Assembly: GCA_014607495.2 (NCBI GenBank)
Contig: CP053155.1
Coordinates: 12,028,001 to 12,092,000, forward strand
Length of the DNA: 64,000 bases
Source: Carposina sasakii
Lineage: Eukaryota; Arthropoda; Insecta; Lepidoptera; Carposinidae
Reading direction: 5' to 3'
Shown one piece after another: positions 47,703-59,400 of this stretch. Every line of letters begins with the position of its first letter. Within the stretch, counting starts at the first letter, position 1. The notes under the pieces are model-generated. The model was not told the origin of the DNA. It saw nothing but the letters and a program-made list of their open reading frames with translations, and searched no databases. Made by a program: the position numbers and the translations under genes.

Positions 47703-47744
47703 AAATAGATCATTTCAACATACGAATGTTGAAATGATCTATTT
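47703..47744. repeat. perfect palindrome, 19-bp arms, 4-base loop
   Basis: AAATAGATCATTTCAACAT, spacer ACGA, then its exact reverse complement. Located about 430 bp downstream of the CENP-T-like stop codon. Confidence 0.85.
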
Positions 47745-47924
47745 GATTTGATGTGATTACATCTTTTTAGGCCATTCTGTCTCAAAGTTATTCATGCAGT
47801 TCATTGAGCTACTTAAGCGATTCACATACTACGCAGATACGGTAAGATATCTGTATCTGAATGCATATCTTTCAATATTAAAAGCATCGAGCTATGCACA
47901 CTGCGCACATCATTTATTATCAGA

Positions 47925-48210
47925 AAAAACAAAATGTCGAAATTATCCGAGATAAAAACATTTTCCCGGGATAAAAAGTAGCCTATATATTAAGTGGGAC
48001 CTGTCACAATATATTCCTGAAAACTGAATCGAAATCGGTTCAGCCGTTTCTGAGATTAGAGCACAAACGCACAGACAAGCCGACAAACAGACAAAAATTC
48101 CAATAATCACTATTTTGGGTACTATTGCGTTAATAAATATATATCCTCCTCATATATCTTCCATGTACAGACAGCAATCCGTTACATTTTTATTATATGT
48201 ATAGAATAGA
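47925..48210 (+). repeat. dispersed repeat (GTGGACGCCCGCGACTCCGT family), 5' truncated
   Basis: Retains AAATGTCGAAATTATCCGAG, ATCGAAATCGGTTCAGCCGT and the GTTACATTTTTATTATATG end. Confidence 0.7.
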
Positions 48211-51200
48211 TATTGTGGATAAAAAGAATTATTAGAGTGCACCCTAACGGGTCGGACACTGGTGACCAGACACACTGTAGATCAAGAAAATAGATTTGAA
48301 TCACAGATAATGTGATATTTACAATAATGAAATAAATAATTTTCAAATTTTAAGTTTAATTGCGAAATTGGTATGAAACAACCAAACCACATGTATTGCG
48401 AGATGATTCTTCATATTCGAATGTTTGTAACAGCAAAATCAATAGCCAAATTACAGTGAAACAAAGAAAGGCTACACAAATATGTATTAGGGATGAATTC
48501 ATACAAGAAATCAACCCGAATGTATTCATGGAGAAATGACAGTAGGACATTTTGTCATGGTGATAAAACACTAATTTCGACGTTATTGAAGAGTTAGAAT
48601 TAAAAAGTACCTAATTACAATGTTAGAAACTTTACTTCTATAACCAGAATGATATTGTCTAAGAGTCAGGTTTTGAATAAGTTGTCTCATCTTTATATTC
48701 TCTACGAAGGAGGAAGCAATGTACAGCGAAGCTGAAGTGGGGGCAATAATTTCCTAGTCGCCACCGGTGGCAACTGGGAATTTTTATTCCCATTTGCTTC
48801 CAGGAGCAACTGGGAATACACCCAAAATATTTAGCAGTTATTATAACATTTAGCAGTTATTTTTTGCCATCAACTTTTACATAACGTTATTTGCTGACCA
48901 TACATACAGGTACAATAAACATTGGAATCTAAATACATAATACAACTTACATTTATATATTTATGTATAGAAGGGAGTAAAGGCAATGCTTAGTCTTTAC
49001 GAGTATAACATAATTTTTGGGGCATATTTTTTATCCTAAATCTATGATTACCTCTACAAATTTTGAAAGCGAAAGAATATTGTGATATTTTGATGTACAA
49101 ACTAAGAATACTTTAAATAGAAAGAATATATCAGCGTAAATTATAAGTATATAGTAGTGTATGAATATACAATTAATGCTAAAGAAAATTAAAATTAAAA
49201 TTGGACGGCGCACGGCGATCAATATTATACACAAACAGATAACTAAACATACATGTAACATATAATGATGTAGAAAATTTAATAGCTTTACGCTGTCCAA
49301 TAAAAGTTACCTACTTAATAAGGAAAAAAAAATTATTTAATAAATCCAAAACATTGCGGAATCGCAACTTGCTAAGCAGTAAATAAATAGCTTAGCTAAT
49401 ATTATGCAATGTTGCTTAGCATAAAAAAATTGAGCATATGCTATCATGGCATCATTACTTATGCATACTAATATTAATATTTCTATGACTATAGATCATC
49501 GTGGGTAGTAGTTGAAATCAGTTAAATCCACAAAGCAACATTAGCAATACATAATAATATTTTTTTTTAATAACTAATACAGTAATGGATGATGGGGTTC
49601 CGATGGGTAGTTGGCGCAAATGTCTATGACCACATATTCTGATTCACTGAATACAAAAAATGTTATGTGCGAAATCAGGCACAGGAATTATTCTATGGAA
49701 CGGACTCTAGTCGTGGCAGATCTTTGCGGATGTAAAGTTCGTCCGGAACGCGTCGTAGTAAATATAGGTATTTAGGTGTGCGCGGGAAAAGGCGAGGGGA
49801 ACTGCGCATGACTCGGATAACTTCGGTAGTTCACAGCCGCAAAAATCTGCTGCTACCACTATAACTAGCTGTTATAGGCTAATAGGTAACAGTAGCGTGT
49901 GATGAATTCCATACATTTTACTGACAAATGCCATTTTTGAATAGTGTAAAACTAGCCGTGTTATTACAAAAGAAATTTAAGCATTGTGCTAAACACTGTC
50001 TAATTTTTGCACGTTTCATACATTTTGCTGTCAAATGTCATTTTTAAACAGTGTCTTACATTGGACGCGAGTTTGTAATAACACCGTTAGTATCGAAATA
50101 GTAGCTGCGCTGTGGATAACAGAATACATAGAAATGCTATACTTGTGTTGCCTTATAAACAATGGCAGTGCAATAATACTAGTTTTAACTAGAGGAACTA
50201 AATTTGTGACGTCATACCCAAATACTGCAAATATACCGAATGGTGGAGTATAAGGACTTTCATAGAACTACCAGAGAAGCATTCCATCAAGTACGTGCTA
50301 GACTATGGATGTTACATAAAATCCGCATACAAAGACAATTCAGCAAATAGAGCTGGGTTTGTGCTCATAATTTGTCGCAACATTAAATAAATTCCTTTCC
50401 AGTAATTGGTCACACATTCAACCAATCAGTATCAAGGATTTTTAAAAACGTACGGAAAGAACACAGCAACAGTCCTTAATGAAGTAATTCGACATAAGGT
50501 TAGTATTAACTTTTACTACAAAATGGTCAAAAACTTCTACAGGATCACCGTTTGGCACTACTAAGACACAATTTTGAGGGTATTACAGTTTTAAATTCAA
50601 TACATATGTATAAACCTTATTTTATAGATGTGTATATTTTTTTATTTGGCTAAATAAATTAACATTTTTGCAAGAAGTTATAAACATTAATAAGCATGAA
50701 TAAAAAAGCTTTAATGATTTCATAAAATGCACTATTAACAGTCTAGAAATTATAACTAAAGTATAATAGAACAGAAAGTAACAGAAAAGTTATATACAGA
50801 ACGAGTGTTGCTATGTATAACTATAATGTGCCATTATTCTTAATAATTAATGACATATATTTTCTCTGTCTTTCTTCCAATGCCTCTCTCTATAAAACCG
50901 ATGGTCATTGACACACTGTGGGAAGTGTGGTCAAAGTTTAGCTTTTCCTTGAATTAGTGTAAGATAATCTAGTTCTTGCGTCGACTACAGTTAGTATAGT
51001 GAATACTTTAGTATACTCCTTGTTCATTAACAATCCACCATCTTTAATACATGAAGAAAAGTAAAAGAAAACTTCTTAAACGCTTGTTTTAATTTACACT
51101 ATGTTTGAAAAATATATTCATTTTATTCGCAGGAATATAGGAGTAAGAATTACAGATAGTCAAGCCATAATATAAATAATATTAGATTTTATGAACTAAA

Positions 51201-51287
51201 TATTAGACATTAGGATTTAAAAAGTATTAAAACTTACATTTTAACTATTTTTACATAAAATATATTGAATTATTATAATACATTGAT

Positions 51288-52423
51288 GTCGATTCCGGCA
51301 GTCACAACTTATTCCTAATCGTAATTAAACCTAAAAATTTAGGTTTAAGCATGTCAAAAGCTATTCTGGCAGTCACTTTTCTAACAGGCGGCAACTAAAT
51401 TTAATTTATATTACGTTAATTTGACGTTTCAACTTTTTTTTCAATTCACTTTAAGTGGTCAAGTTTAAGCGAATATGATATGTTGTTAAAACGTAAGGTT
51501 ATTATAATAACCGCTGTTAGAGAAGCACCAGAATGGTGAAAAAGACGACAAGATTATCCAGTGATTATCCACTCCTACAACAACTCCTTCTGTGCCAATT
51601 TTATTTTATTTATTTTGATGTTTTAAGAACGTTCCAATGTTTTCTACAAAGTTTTCGTTCATTACTATTCCTCATAATCTGATATTTTTTTTTTACTAAA
51701 GACATAGACATGGACACATGGTCCATAGATTTCTTTGCCTACCTTTTGGGATGAAAAAAAAAGGTTTTTTTTTCATCATTAATTTTTTGCTCTTTCGTTC
51801 ACTCTTCTTTTTTTGACGCCATATACTGGCAACACAGATTATTAAATTTACAAGTGCCGGCTTTTTAGGTTTAGGATAAAGAGTGCGGTCAGAATAGCTT
51901 TAGCGACTAAGATTAAAAATTCAAACAACAGTTTTATTGTTTTAAGCAGAAATAATAGGTTTTATCGTGATTTAAATGATGTCATGATGTTCTTTTTTTA
52001 AAATAGAATATCTTAGGCGTGGTTTTTCTTCAATTTGATCAAAATACATGAATCTACGCGTACAGTCAATTTAAAATTACTAACAGACATATATACCTAC
52101 GCCTTTATCCCTTACGGGGTAGGCAGAGGACTACGGGCCAATAGAACCACATGGTGCCATTTCTGACCAATTTTGAGGGTATAGTTGAGATGTACAAATT
52201 CGGTTAGTAGTGGCAGGTGGTCAGCACATCGCCTACAAAATACCAAGACCCTCTTGTCCTTCTACTGACTTGTACAGTATGCCCGGGAATTATACGTTTT
52301 TTTTTTCACTCCCAGAGCAGCATAGAAGAAATAGAATAAAACTAAATTTAAACTGATTACAAATTTACATATTTTTACGTAAATTTAGGTTTAAGTGTGT
52401 GACTGCCGGAATCGACCACATTA
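51288..52423. mobile_element. larger element with GTCGATTCCGGCAGTCAC ends
   Basis: GTCGATTCCGGCAGTCACAA at the left is mirrored by GTGACTGCCGGAATCGAC at the right, the same ends as the 150-270 bp MITEs at 30019 and 34528 but 1.1 kb apart. It contains the repeat at 52093-52335. No long open frame. Confidence 0.6.
52093..52335 (+). repeat. dispersed repeat (CCCTTACGGGGTAGGCAGAG family)
   Basis: Most complete of three copies. The others are at 54490-54590 (continuing at 54894, split by an insertion) and 58322-58420. Its end (CACTCCCAGAGCAGCATAGA) also matches, inverted, about 5200-5280. Confidence 0.7.
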
Positions 52424-53264
52424 ATAACATAATACTAATGAACAACCATGGAAAAATCCTTGTAAATAAACGAATTTAAAACTAGGAGAGAGATCTCATG
52501 ATTAATACATGATTTGAATATTACAGAAATAACAGTAAACCTTTTGAAATCTAAATATAGAATATAAAGAATAACAAATTCATATGTGTTTAATATTAAG
52601 AGACAAAAGTTACTTTTGTTGTTAAAATTCTAAGAACAAAAAAATATTAATAATATGATTTCTGATATCTGAAAGTTGTTTCACCTATTTATTTCGGCCA
52701 GATAACCTAGTATTCATTTAAATCTAATATGGCGTCGTAGACTAACCATTTGGAACATGACACTACTCTAGAATGTCAAATAGGCCTAAACTGGATAATA
52801 TTCGCTAAAGCAAAAATTATTTACTTGGAACTTGATGACTATGGATATAAAAACAGAAATGTATAACATTCGTTGGGTAATCTGATTGTAATACTGTAAA
52901 TAAAATTTAATTCATTTGATTAGCTAATAATAATTTGAAATATAAAATACACCAGTAACATATTAAACATAAAAATTGATATACTTACTGTTTATATTTC
53001 AAGTTTCGAACTCGATCGCGTTTACGTTTTTCAGTCAATTAATGGAATAGTGACGGACGAGTTATCTATGCACGCACTTATCACATCACGTTACAACAAA
53101 TACTCGTAAAGTAATTGGTTGTTTAAAACGTAAACGCCTTCGTGTACGACATTTGAAAAATACATAATATTGCAAAACCGAATGTATACAAAAACATATT
53201 TTCAAAATAGTAACATTTAGCAAACTACTTGTCTCCCCCCCCAAACCATAGACAATCTAGACTT
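52424..53264. other. 3' flank of Abp1
   Basis: AT-rich. A 13-bp inverted pair GCGTTTACGTTTT / AAAACGTAAACGC lies at about 53024 and 53129. A minus-strand AATAAA is present near 52688. Much of this is probably Abp1 3' untranslated sequence. Confidence 0.35.
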
Positions 53265-53425
53265 CTAGAGCACCTCCCTTGGATGGCACGGCAGTAGTTC
53301 GACATAGTTCGCGGGAAACAGACCAAACATCCCGCCGGGCCCGAGCCCCTGCCACCAGCCCGCGTCTATCTGCTCTATGTGCGTTATAATGTCGCCGGGA
53401 TCGAAGGTTATCTCGGATTCGTCCG
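53265..53425 (-). CDS. Abp1: Abp1 exon 9 (SH3, C-terminus)
   Basis: Acceptor CCTCAG|CG. Encodes [20 protein letters not shown] through the FPANY proline-binding motif. A short CHPREVL tail follows, then TAG. Confidence 0.93.
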
Positions 53426-56400
53426 CTGAGGGTGGATTTAAATGGTATTTTAGTACGCACAGTTTATTACGTACATACATGATGATACTCTATTACGTCC
53501 CTTATCTTCAACGAGTTTGAGGAGGAGTGTGCAAATTACACACCCACTATTCAACATGGTAAGGTACTCGCCTATCGCCGCTTTTTAGGCGCAAACTCAA
53601 CAATCCAATATGGAAAATTGGTGAGTCGTTCTAAAGAAGTATTACAAGCTGTTTGCGATAGACAGCCTCATCCGCAGGGGAATTGCGATTGATCGTGTGA
53701 ATGCGCGGGGCGAGTCTATTTTCGCGATGTCATTGCTTATGCAAGTTACGTAATCACCGTTATATAGCGGGTGCACCACGGGAAGGTAAGGTTGACGTTT
53801 GGTCCTAATCCTAAGTAAACACGGTACCTATATTAATATTTAAAAAGTAATCACCATCATTATTCTCAGCTTCGAGAAGTCTACTGCTGAACTTAGGCCT
53901 ATACCAACAACCTCCATTCCGATCGATCTGTTAAAAAATAATATAATTAATAAAATATAAATCATACCTGCTTGATAATCGTAAAGAGCACGTGCCGCTA
54001 GTCCAGGGTCGTCGTCCAGATCTTCGTAAATCGCTCCCTCATCGCCTGCCTCTGTAAATAATAACACCCGATATCATTAGTCGTTTACTCACACTCATAC
54101 ATACATACATACAGAGTGATTTTTGGTCGTCAACGTTCCTGAAAACTACGGAATCTCCTCATCATCACGATCATTTTTCTCCATGGAAGCATACCTGGGA
54201 AGTGTCTGGTTTCCAAAATATTAGGGTCCAAAGTTGAGTAAATAGACTGCGTTTTTCTGCATAAATGCACATAGACGCGCGTAGCAGGATTTTTTCACGA
54301 AAAATAATTGATATATGTCTATAAAAAAACTAACATAAACACTAGACACTATAAATTTCGCACGACCAAGGAATTTTAATTTATTTTTTTTTTAATTTTT
54401 CCCAGCATTTTGTTTGGCATAAACTTACTTTATTTCATGTATAGAGTACGTACCCTTCGTTAAAGGTGGCCACAAAAAAACACCCTGTATAATCACGCAT
54501 TTATCCCTTACGGGGTGGGCAGAGCACCAAGGGCCGATTGAAGCCACATGGTGCCACTTCTGACCAATTTTGAGGGTATAGTTAAGACCAGTGGACGCCC
54601 GCGACTCCGTCCGCGTGGACTACAGAAAAAACAAAATGTTGAAATTATCCGGGACTAGCCTATATGCTAAGTGGGACCTGTCACAATATATTCCTGAAAA
54701 CTGCATCGAAATCGGTTCAGCCGTTTCTGAGATTAGCGTGCACAAACGCACAAACAGACAAACCGACAAACAGACAAAAATTCCAAACATCATCGTTTTG
54801 GGTTCTATTGCGTTGATAAAGGTCTCCTATAATATTTTTTCTCATATATCTTCCATGTACAGACAGCGATCCGTTACATTTTTATTATATGTATAGATGT
54901 ACAAGTTCGGTTAGTAGTCAAACTTTCTTCAAACTTCTACTAGAAAAATATGTAATTCCAATATTTTTTTTTAATTAAATTTTGACTACTCGACATATGC
55001 CTACAAGAAATGGAACGGCCATTTTGTATAAATAAATAACGCCCTTCTCCACAGTAATAATAGATAACTTTGGCAAATTTCACGCAATATTTAAAAAAAT
55101 TATTAGTAAGTAAAGAAATAGGTGTTTTCTTGATTTACTGTACGTATGTAGGTTTCTTAATTTTATACATGCATACATACAGGGTGTAACAAAAGGGGTA
55201 TGTTAAGCGAAAAGCTATGTAAATAGCCCACTATAGAGAACCTATTTCCAAAATTTGAGACTCGAAATCACATGTTTATTTCTATTGAGGGATCGCCCAC
55301 CACCGGGCCCTATACCCTCCGCTGACCCTCGGATCTGCCTACTCATGATTACAGTCGCAACGAGAAGCCAGATCCAAGCACCTAGCATGCAACCATAAAT
55401 ACATAGCTGCTAATCCGAAAACCAATTAAAATTTTAATCGATATATGTTTCGCCAACACCCGTGGCATCATCAGGATTAGTTTTCCATGTTAGTTCTATC
55501 TACCGAACCAACTAACTAACAACTAAAACCAATGTATTGCAAATCATTTTTATACCCTCAATCAACATAAAAAAATAAATGTTAATACCTACATATTAGT
55601 TTAGAAATGTAAAATTATTATAGATAAATAATTATTAAAAATATACATTAGTTATTAATTGTTAAATTATTAGAAGAAAAATAAATTTATAATAATATTA
55701 AATATATATAAAAAAAGACCATATCAAGGCTGTACGACAAAGTCATTACCTTTGTCCGATCCTATTGACTTTACATTGATTGCAGCCAAAACTGGGCTAG
55801 TGTTTACAAAATCTATTTGATTATTTACCAAATTAATACCTGAAAATTTTGCTTTCATAATTTCTAGTTTTTCTAAAATAGACAGACGGATGCCTTTATC
55901 TGCAACATGTAGTATCTGCCAGGGAGTGGCCCGCCTGGAGTAAATGTTCGGCAAAGTTGGATTTATTAGGATTACCATTTCTAAAAGCTGATATAGTATC
56001 GAACATTAAAACTGCGACCAGTTTGTCCAATGTAACAAGCATCACATTCATCACACTTCAACTGGTATACACCTGATTTCTTTTTAAGTTCCAACTTTTG
56101 TTTTGTGTTAATTAACTTTTGTAATGAATTATAAGTCCTAAACGCCACAAATATGTCTTCTTTTTTTAATAATTTAGATAATTTTTCTGAAAAACCTCCA
56201 TAATATGTCAAACTACCAGTGTATGGTTTTTGAATCTGATCAACTTTAGGGTATAACATTTGTTTAACCAAAATGTTTTCCTTTTTATTGACCAGATTAT
56301 TATTATTATTATTATTGAGATTTGAACTTCCGAATAGTGACGCCTGATACAATTCAACACATGTTTATTATTCAAGATTGTATGAACATTCCCGAGTGTA

Positions 56401-59400
56401 AACAACTCGGGAATCTGCATACTATCTGGAAAAGTAAACATGTGATTTCGAGTCTGAAATTTTGCGGGTAGGTTCCTTCTAGTAGGCTATTTATATAGCT
56501 TTTCGCTTAACATACCCCTTTTGTTACACCCTGTATGTAAGCATGTATAAAATTAAGAAACCTACATACGTACAGTAAATCAAGAAAACACCCATTTCTT
56601 TACTTAGATTTCTGTCAGGTTTAGCTCAAGCTCCGTGTTAAACCCGCACCGATTGATCTATGCGTACGCGTGTTATTTGTAGAAATACTGATATAGGTTA
56701 CATTGCAAGAAATTCGGTCTGAAAAAGGTTAAATTTCTATGTATTTATGTTAAATGTATTTCGAGGAGAATAACAATTTTTTGCTCGGAAGTTATAGATC
56801 TGGGGCAGTCCCTCAGGCGATAAGCTAGCAACTTGTCACTGATCGTTTACGTAACACTGCCGTATATGTTTGTGTGTAATGAAAACCAAATATTATATTT
56901 AGACATCTAATGGGCTTAAAGCGTTACTGTAGCGCATTTGAAATGTACACCGAGTTTCGAGTTGATTCGTTTAATGCCATACAGCGGAAAACAATAGCTT
57001 CATTTATGTCCAGAGTTGACACGTCTAAAAATACAATTGTAAAGAGTTTGGCCGATAGGGTGTATCTGACGCCGGTAGATATCTCGAGGTTGGGTACGTT
57101 GCGAGCCGGGGATCTTGTTTTTGCGGTCGGCCGTCATTCACACTATGTGATTAGTTGTGTATGTGTAGTATATGTTTATTTTAAATTATCTATTATATTG
57201 TATGGATCATGTGTCTGAAATAAATATTATTATTATTAAATATAAAAAACAATCTCAAACGTACCTTCCGTAGAACCATTCTCCTTCTTAAACTTGACAT
57301 TCTCTATAACCGTGTCCTGCCTATTCAGCTCTTTCTCAGTATCCCCAGCGATATTATTCTTGCTATACGGCGACCGTTTTATTGTGCTAAACTTATTATC
57401 ACTATCGTCATCGTCATTCTCATTAGAACTCGAATACGACGCGTCAAACATATCATTTTCCAGAATATTCTGCTTTATTATCGGCTCGCTCTGCTTTAAA
57501 TCCGTTTCTATATCTCTGTATTCTTTAGATTCCGTATAATTTATAGCACTGAAGGAACTAGGGTCCTCTGTGCTGGGACTCAAATCTGCCGGATCGATTA
57601 TAGGCTCGTACTGTATTTGAGACGGTGTTTCTAGGCTCATTTTTATCTTGTCTATGTTCTTTAACGGGCTGGTTTTAGGCTCATCTCGTGGCGCTTCGAG
57701 GGTCTTTATGTCTATTTTGGTGGGAGGTTTGGTCGGTGACGTTGGTTGCGCGTTTTGGGAGAATGTGTTTATCCTTTGCGCTATTACTGAGCTGCGGATT
57801 GGTTTTTCTGGAATGCTGTTGCTTCTGCATAAAGAAAAATAAAACAATTAATATCAGTATGTAGTTTTGGTAGGTTAAAAGTTGTCTTCTGAATGATATC
57901 CAGTCACCTGCTATAACAGTGTTTAAATTCTTTTGTAATACATAACATGTTAACCCTGCTATTAATAAATCACTCGAAAATTACAACATTGTTATACTTG
58001 CTTTTTGATAGCAAATATGGAATATCTGTCAAATTAAACTGTGAATAGGTTATAAATACCTAGTTTAAAGTTTTTTATTAGTAGGCCCTTAAAGTTAAAT
58101 GACTAATGATGGCAGCCTCCTCCATTTCCATCTACATTGTTACTAGGTAGCGCGTGTAAATCTCTCACCTCGCGGCAATCTGCCCCTGCGCCAGATTCTG
58201 CTGGAACACCGCCCGCGCCGCCGCCGCCGCTCCGCCTATCAACTCGCGCGCCTCCAGCGACCCGCCACACGCATGCGACGACGCCTTCCTTATTATACAT
58301 ACATACATATGTATACATATATACGCCTCTATCTCTTACGGGGTAGGCAGAGCACCAAGGGCCGATAGAACCACATGGTGCCACTTCTGACCAATTTTGA
58401 GGGTACAAGTTCGGTCCTTATAATACAACATCAACATTAGTTACTACAGCTCGCCCTCGTTACATACGTCGTCAGCCTATTGCAGTCCACTGCTGGACGA
58501 AGGCCTCCCCAAATCACGTCACAAGACTACTGCCGAAGGCGGGTTTTGGCCCACAGTCACGCTGGGTAGGCTGATTTTTGGACTATGTTGTCAGCACGGG
58601 AGGCGCTGCTGCCCGCCTCCCGGAAACCCTTAATCGTCTCGTACGATACCCACGGGTAGACATGGGGTGGTACGAATTCTACTCTGCCGGCACCACGCGT
58701 TACATACACACAGTGAAAATAGACGGACTTGGATCTCAAACTCCAAGTAACAATCATCCTTGACTTAAAGCCAATTTTTCCAAATGTCACAAGAGCCTAT
58801 CTGAAGAATAGTTGATGCTGTCTCTATGACATACTTAGAGGAAAAAATCGGCCCTTAAACTTTTTTCTTATTGATTTTATTTGTGAATACTGGAAAAAAA
58901 AATTTATACTTAGTTGTATCTTTGACAGCCTGCCTGAGCAACCCTCATCAGAATAATCTTTGTTATACTAACTGTTCGTCAGCTTTCGCTCTTTTTGCTG
59001 CTTCTAACTCATCTCTCCTTCTCACTTCCTCCTCAGCTTTCCTCTTCTCCTGAAATAATCATTTAAAAATGGAATCATACTGATTAAAGTTCAAGTTACT
59101 TTAATAATACATTCTTAGTTTTTCTAAGAAATATTTAAGATGAAAAAAAAGTAAAAAACACAAACCTCCTCCCTCCTTTTCTTTTCTGCTTCTACTCTCT
59201 TCTTCTCTTCCTGTTCTTCTTTTATCCAGAACTGATCTCTCTCTTTAGAATTTATCTCTTGAACTGAAATATTAGATAAGATTTTAGAGTAGTATAATAA
59301 TATGTATTTGTCACTTAATATTATATTATTTAGAATGTTAATAGAATGAGAATAAATGTGTGGTTGTGAGTTCAAATCTCACTCGGGTGAAGAATTTTTT

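Larger units (their letters stand above)
47276..51287. other. AT-rich intergenic, no gene recognised
   Basis: Holds a 42-bp perfect palindrome at 47703-47744, a truncated GTGGACGCCCGCGACTCCGT-family repeat at 47925-48210, and a GACCACATATTCTGATTCAC repeat at 49628-49705 related to 13876-13950. Small open frames on both strands have no motifs. Confidence 0.5.
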
